A stretch of DNA of 64,000 nucleotides from contig CM030735.1 in the NCBI GenBank assembly GCA_018127085.1, forward strand, positions 1 to 64,000, in the 5' to 3' direction. Under the pieces are notes generated by a model that saw nothing but the letters and a program-made list of their open reading frames with translations, ran no database searches and was not told where the DNA came from. Shown piece by piece: positions 58,070 through 64,000 of the stretch (its first letter is position 1; the number at the start of each line of letters is the position of its first letter). This stretch comes from Pneumocystis sp. 'macacae'. Its lineage: Eukaryota > Ascomycota > Pneumocystomycetes > Pneumocystales > Pneumocystaceae. Both the position numbers and the translations under genes were made by a program.

Positions 58070-58659
58070 TTTTTTAAAATTTGCAATAGTAGTATATTAA
58101 TAACAACGATATTTTTACATGATTTCACAACCCCACATCTTCGAACTATTAAAATCAACTAATATTATATAATAAATAATATATACATATATATACATAT
58201 ATATATAGTATTTATAACATTTAAAATAATCCAAAACTCAACCTAAATATAAATATTTTTAAAATATTTTTAAAAAAAAAAAAAACAAAAACAAACATTA
58301 ATCAAATAAAGTAGATATTAATTTTTATCTAGATTCTTTTTTTACATTTATATATTTTATCAGTATAATTGCATATATTGGTAATTTTTTTTTTTTAAAT
58401 TTCCAAATCAACATATCAAAAATTACATATTATTGGAAAATTATAATATTTCAGAGTATCATCACTTTTTAAATATTATATGCAACCACTTCTATGCTTT
58501 TTAAATAATTTATAACAATATATAATAATATGCAAATATGCAGAAGTGATTAATTTTAAAAACAGAATTATATCGACTATAATCAGATTCAACATTTTTT
58601 ATTTAAAAATTCGCAATTTTTCAGTAAATATTACATTAAGAAACCATAAATATAATATT
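58070..58659. other. AT-rich intergenic region
   Basis: About 590 bp between the FCF1 start and the cyclophilin stop, with a TATATACATATATATA microsatellite near 58188 and an A-run near 58270. No gene is seen. Confidence 0.55.
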
Positions 58660-59531
<872 letters not shown>

Positions 59532-60046
59532 ATACTCCTTTTTTATAGAATTATTATATAATCTATTAAAATACTTCGTATAAGAAATATTAAAAAAATA
59601 TACTTTTAGATATTAATTTTAACATACTTTTATATTATTAGATACAAAAAAATATAAAAACATAATATATATAAATATATAACTACCATTTATTAACCGT
59701 ATTTAAAGTTCAAAACAACACACATTATTATTATCACATTTTTATTATAATTGTATTTTTTTTAAATTTGATCAAGTATATACTCTTACATCTCTATTTA
59801 ACTACAAACAATTTATAATTATAACTATATCTTTAATATCAAAAAATAATAAAAAAACATCTGTAAATAAAGTCAAATTACTAAAAAAATATATTAAATA
59901 ATAAAATTTTATAATATACATATTAAAAAGAGGGAAACATTTTGTAGATTACTATAAAATATATCCACTACATATAAAAAATTAATTTATAAAGAGTTCT
60001 TTATGTTTTCTTTATGTTATATTTATATATTTAAGGTTTTCTTTTA
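59532..60046. other. AT-rich intergenic region
   Basis: About 515 bp between the cyclophilin start and the PRE1 stop. No gene or repeat is seen. Confidence 0.55.
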
Positions 60047-60764
60047 TTATTCTTCAATAACAAAAATACCATTTTTATCAACCATTTTTATTATAAAACC
60101 CTTATAATCAATAGGAAGTCTTGTTTTCATTTCATCCAAACATTTCCTTAATAATTCTAATCCCTTTTCTAAAGTAATATCCTGTTGATGATACTTATCC
60201 AATAATGACAATACATAATAACTCCCGTAACCATGACATGCATAAGGAACAGATGAAAAAGTAGCAAGATTATCCAAAAAGTAAAGCTCAACTGACTTAG
60301 AAACAATATCATATCCAGCCAAAAGAAGATTAACAGTGTATGGTCTCTATTTTTCTTAAATTATTCTAAAATTTTCATCAAAAATAATACCCGTGATCGT
60401 AAACTATCAGCCAACTCTTTCCGAATAAAATTAGCAACAGCCTTAGTTTCCAATTCAACACTATTTTTCATTTCATAAAGTTGAACATTTGCCTTTAGAT
60501 TAGTAATATTAAAAATTAATTCCATAATATTAAAACCTGAAGGTATTCAGAAAAATTTAATGTATCACCTTCCATTCCAGAATACAAAAGAAGATTATGA
60601 TAATTTAAAATTTTTGATTTATCATTTGAATCATCAAGTACAGTTATTCCACGAACAAATGCTTTATTAGACGCTGTAAGTATATACTCTAAATCATCAA
60701 ACAAAAATTAAACTCTAACATTTTTTAGAAAACCTTTTCCCTTCAATGCTAAGATACAATCCAT
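60047..60764 (-). CDS. PRE1: 20S proteasome subunit beta-4 (Pre1/PSMB2)
   Basis: A non-catalytic beta-ring subunit of the 20S proteasome core. The start is ATG at 60764 (MDCILALKGKE), typical of beta-4, which has no propeptide. Exon 1 is only 31 nt (60764-60734); a 45 nt intron joins it to YILTASNKAFVRGITVLDDS and LLLYSGMEGDTLNFSEYLQ. Further exons encode RKELADSLRSR-like sequence, LAGYDIVSKSVELYFLDNLA, VPYACHGYGSYYVLSLLDKY and LELLRKCLDEMKTRLPIDYK, ending GIFVIEE. The absence of a Thr1 nucleophile is normal for this subunit. It is divergent from RRP9 with only 110 bp between start codons. Confidence 0.93.
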
Positions 60765-60874
60765 TATTTATTTTCAGTAATATATAATAAAGTATATTAT
60801 TAATTATACTTTTTTACAAAATTTATATTGTATCGAAATCTCAAAAATTCATAAATTTAAAAAATTATGAAATT
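60765..60874. promoter_or_regulatory. Compact bidirectional promoter, PRE1 / RRP9
   Basis: Only 110 bp of AT-rich DNA separates the two divergent start codons, so both core promoters and 5' UTRs must fit or overlap here. A TATATAATAAAGTATATTAT stretch (about 60781-60800) is a candidate shared AT element. Confidence 0.5.

Positions 60875-64000
<3,126 letters not shown>

Overview
The window is nuclear DNA of a Pneumocystis species: one subtelomere and the start of the adjoining core chromosome arm. This rests on three tandem major surface glycoprotein (MSG) genes of the classical type, very AT-rich core genes with many introns of about 40-50 nt, and ascomycete (Taphrinomycotina-like) single-copy orthologues. 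The MSG tails and the junction element resemble those of P. jirovecii, but I cannot fix the species from sequence reading alone.

Layout. (1) 1-7590: gene-free subtelomeric DNA. It begins GC-rich and becomes a strongly pyrimidine-biased array. One part is built on a unit of about 165 bp. The rest is a higher-order repeat of about 735 bp carrying GTGCACAC-rich blocks. (2) 7646-17411: three intact MSG genes head to tail on the minus strand, reading toward position 1. Each opens at a junction-like element encoding ARAVKRR/ARTVKRR and none has an ATG there, as expected of silent donor copies that are expressed only after recombination into the single expression site. The spacers share a CACGTG plus GGGGTAA module and a conserved 3' flank. 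(3) 17412-19695: AT-rich transition with possible decayed coding sequence. (4) 19696-64000: compact core region.

Core genes in order: RPA3 (-), NUP192 (-), TEL1 (+), mitochondrial DNA polymerase gamma MIP1 (-), mitochondrial processing peptidase alpha MAS2 (-), a COMPASS Shg1-like gene (-), SDA1 (-), POL12 (+), a decayed MGM1/OPA1-type dynamin pseudogene (+), EFL1 (-), a mitochondrial IF3-like gene AIM23 (+), FCF1 (-), an ER cyclophilin (-), proteasome beta-4 PRE1 (-), U3 snoRNP protein RRP9 (+) and enolase (-, N-terminus beyond the window). Most are split by short introns; the exon joins given were worked out by eye from reading frame, GT..AG borders and family motifs.

Functional themes: four genes serve ribosome biogenesis (SDA1, EFL1, FCF1, RRP9), three serve DNA replication or damage signalling (RPA3, TEL1, POL12), and three serve mitochondria (MIP1, MAS2, AIM23). 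The most notable observation is the recognisable wreck of a mitochondrial-fusion dynamin at 49.4-51.2 kb. Also of interest are the ATG-less MSG donors with their shared spacer module, two small multi-exon genes that simple open-frame searches miss (RPA3, SHG1), a GA-AG intron inside the P-loop of EFL1, and three stop-free, 3n-length introns hidden inside open frames.
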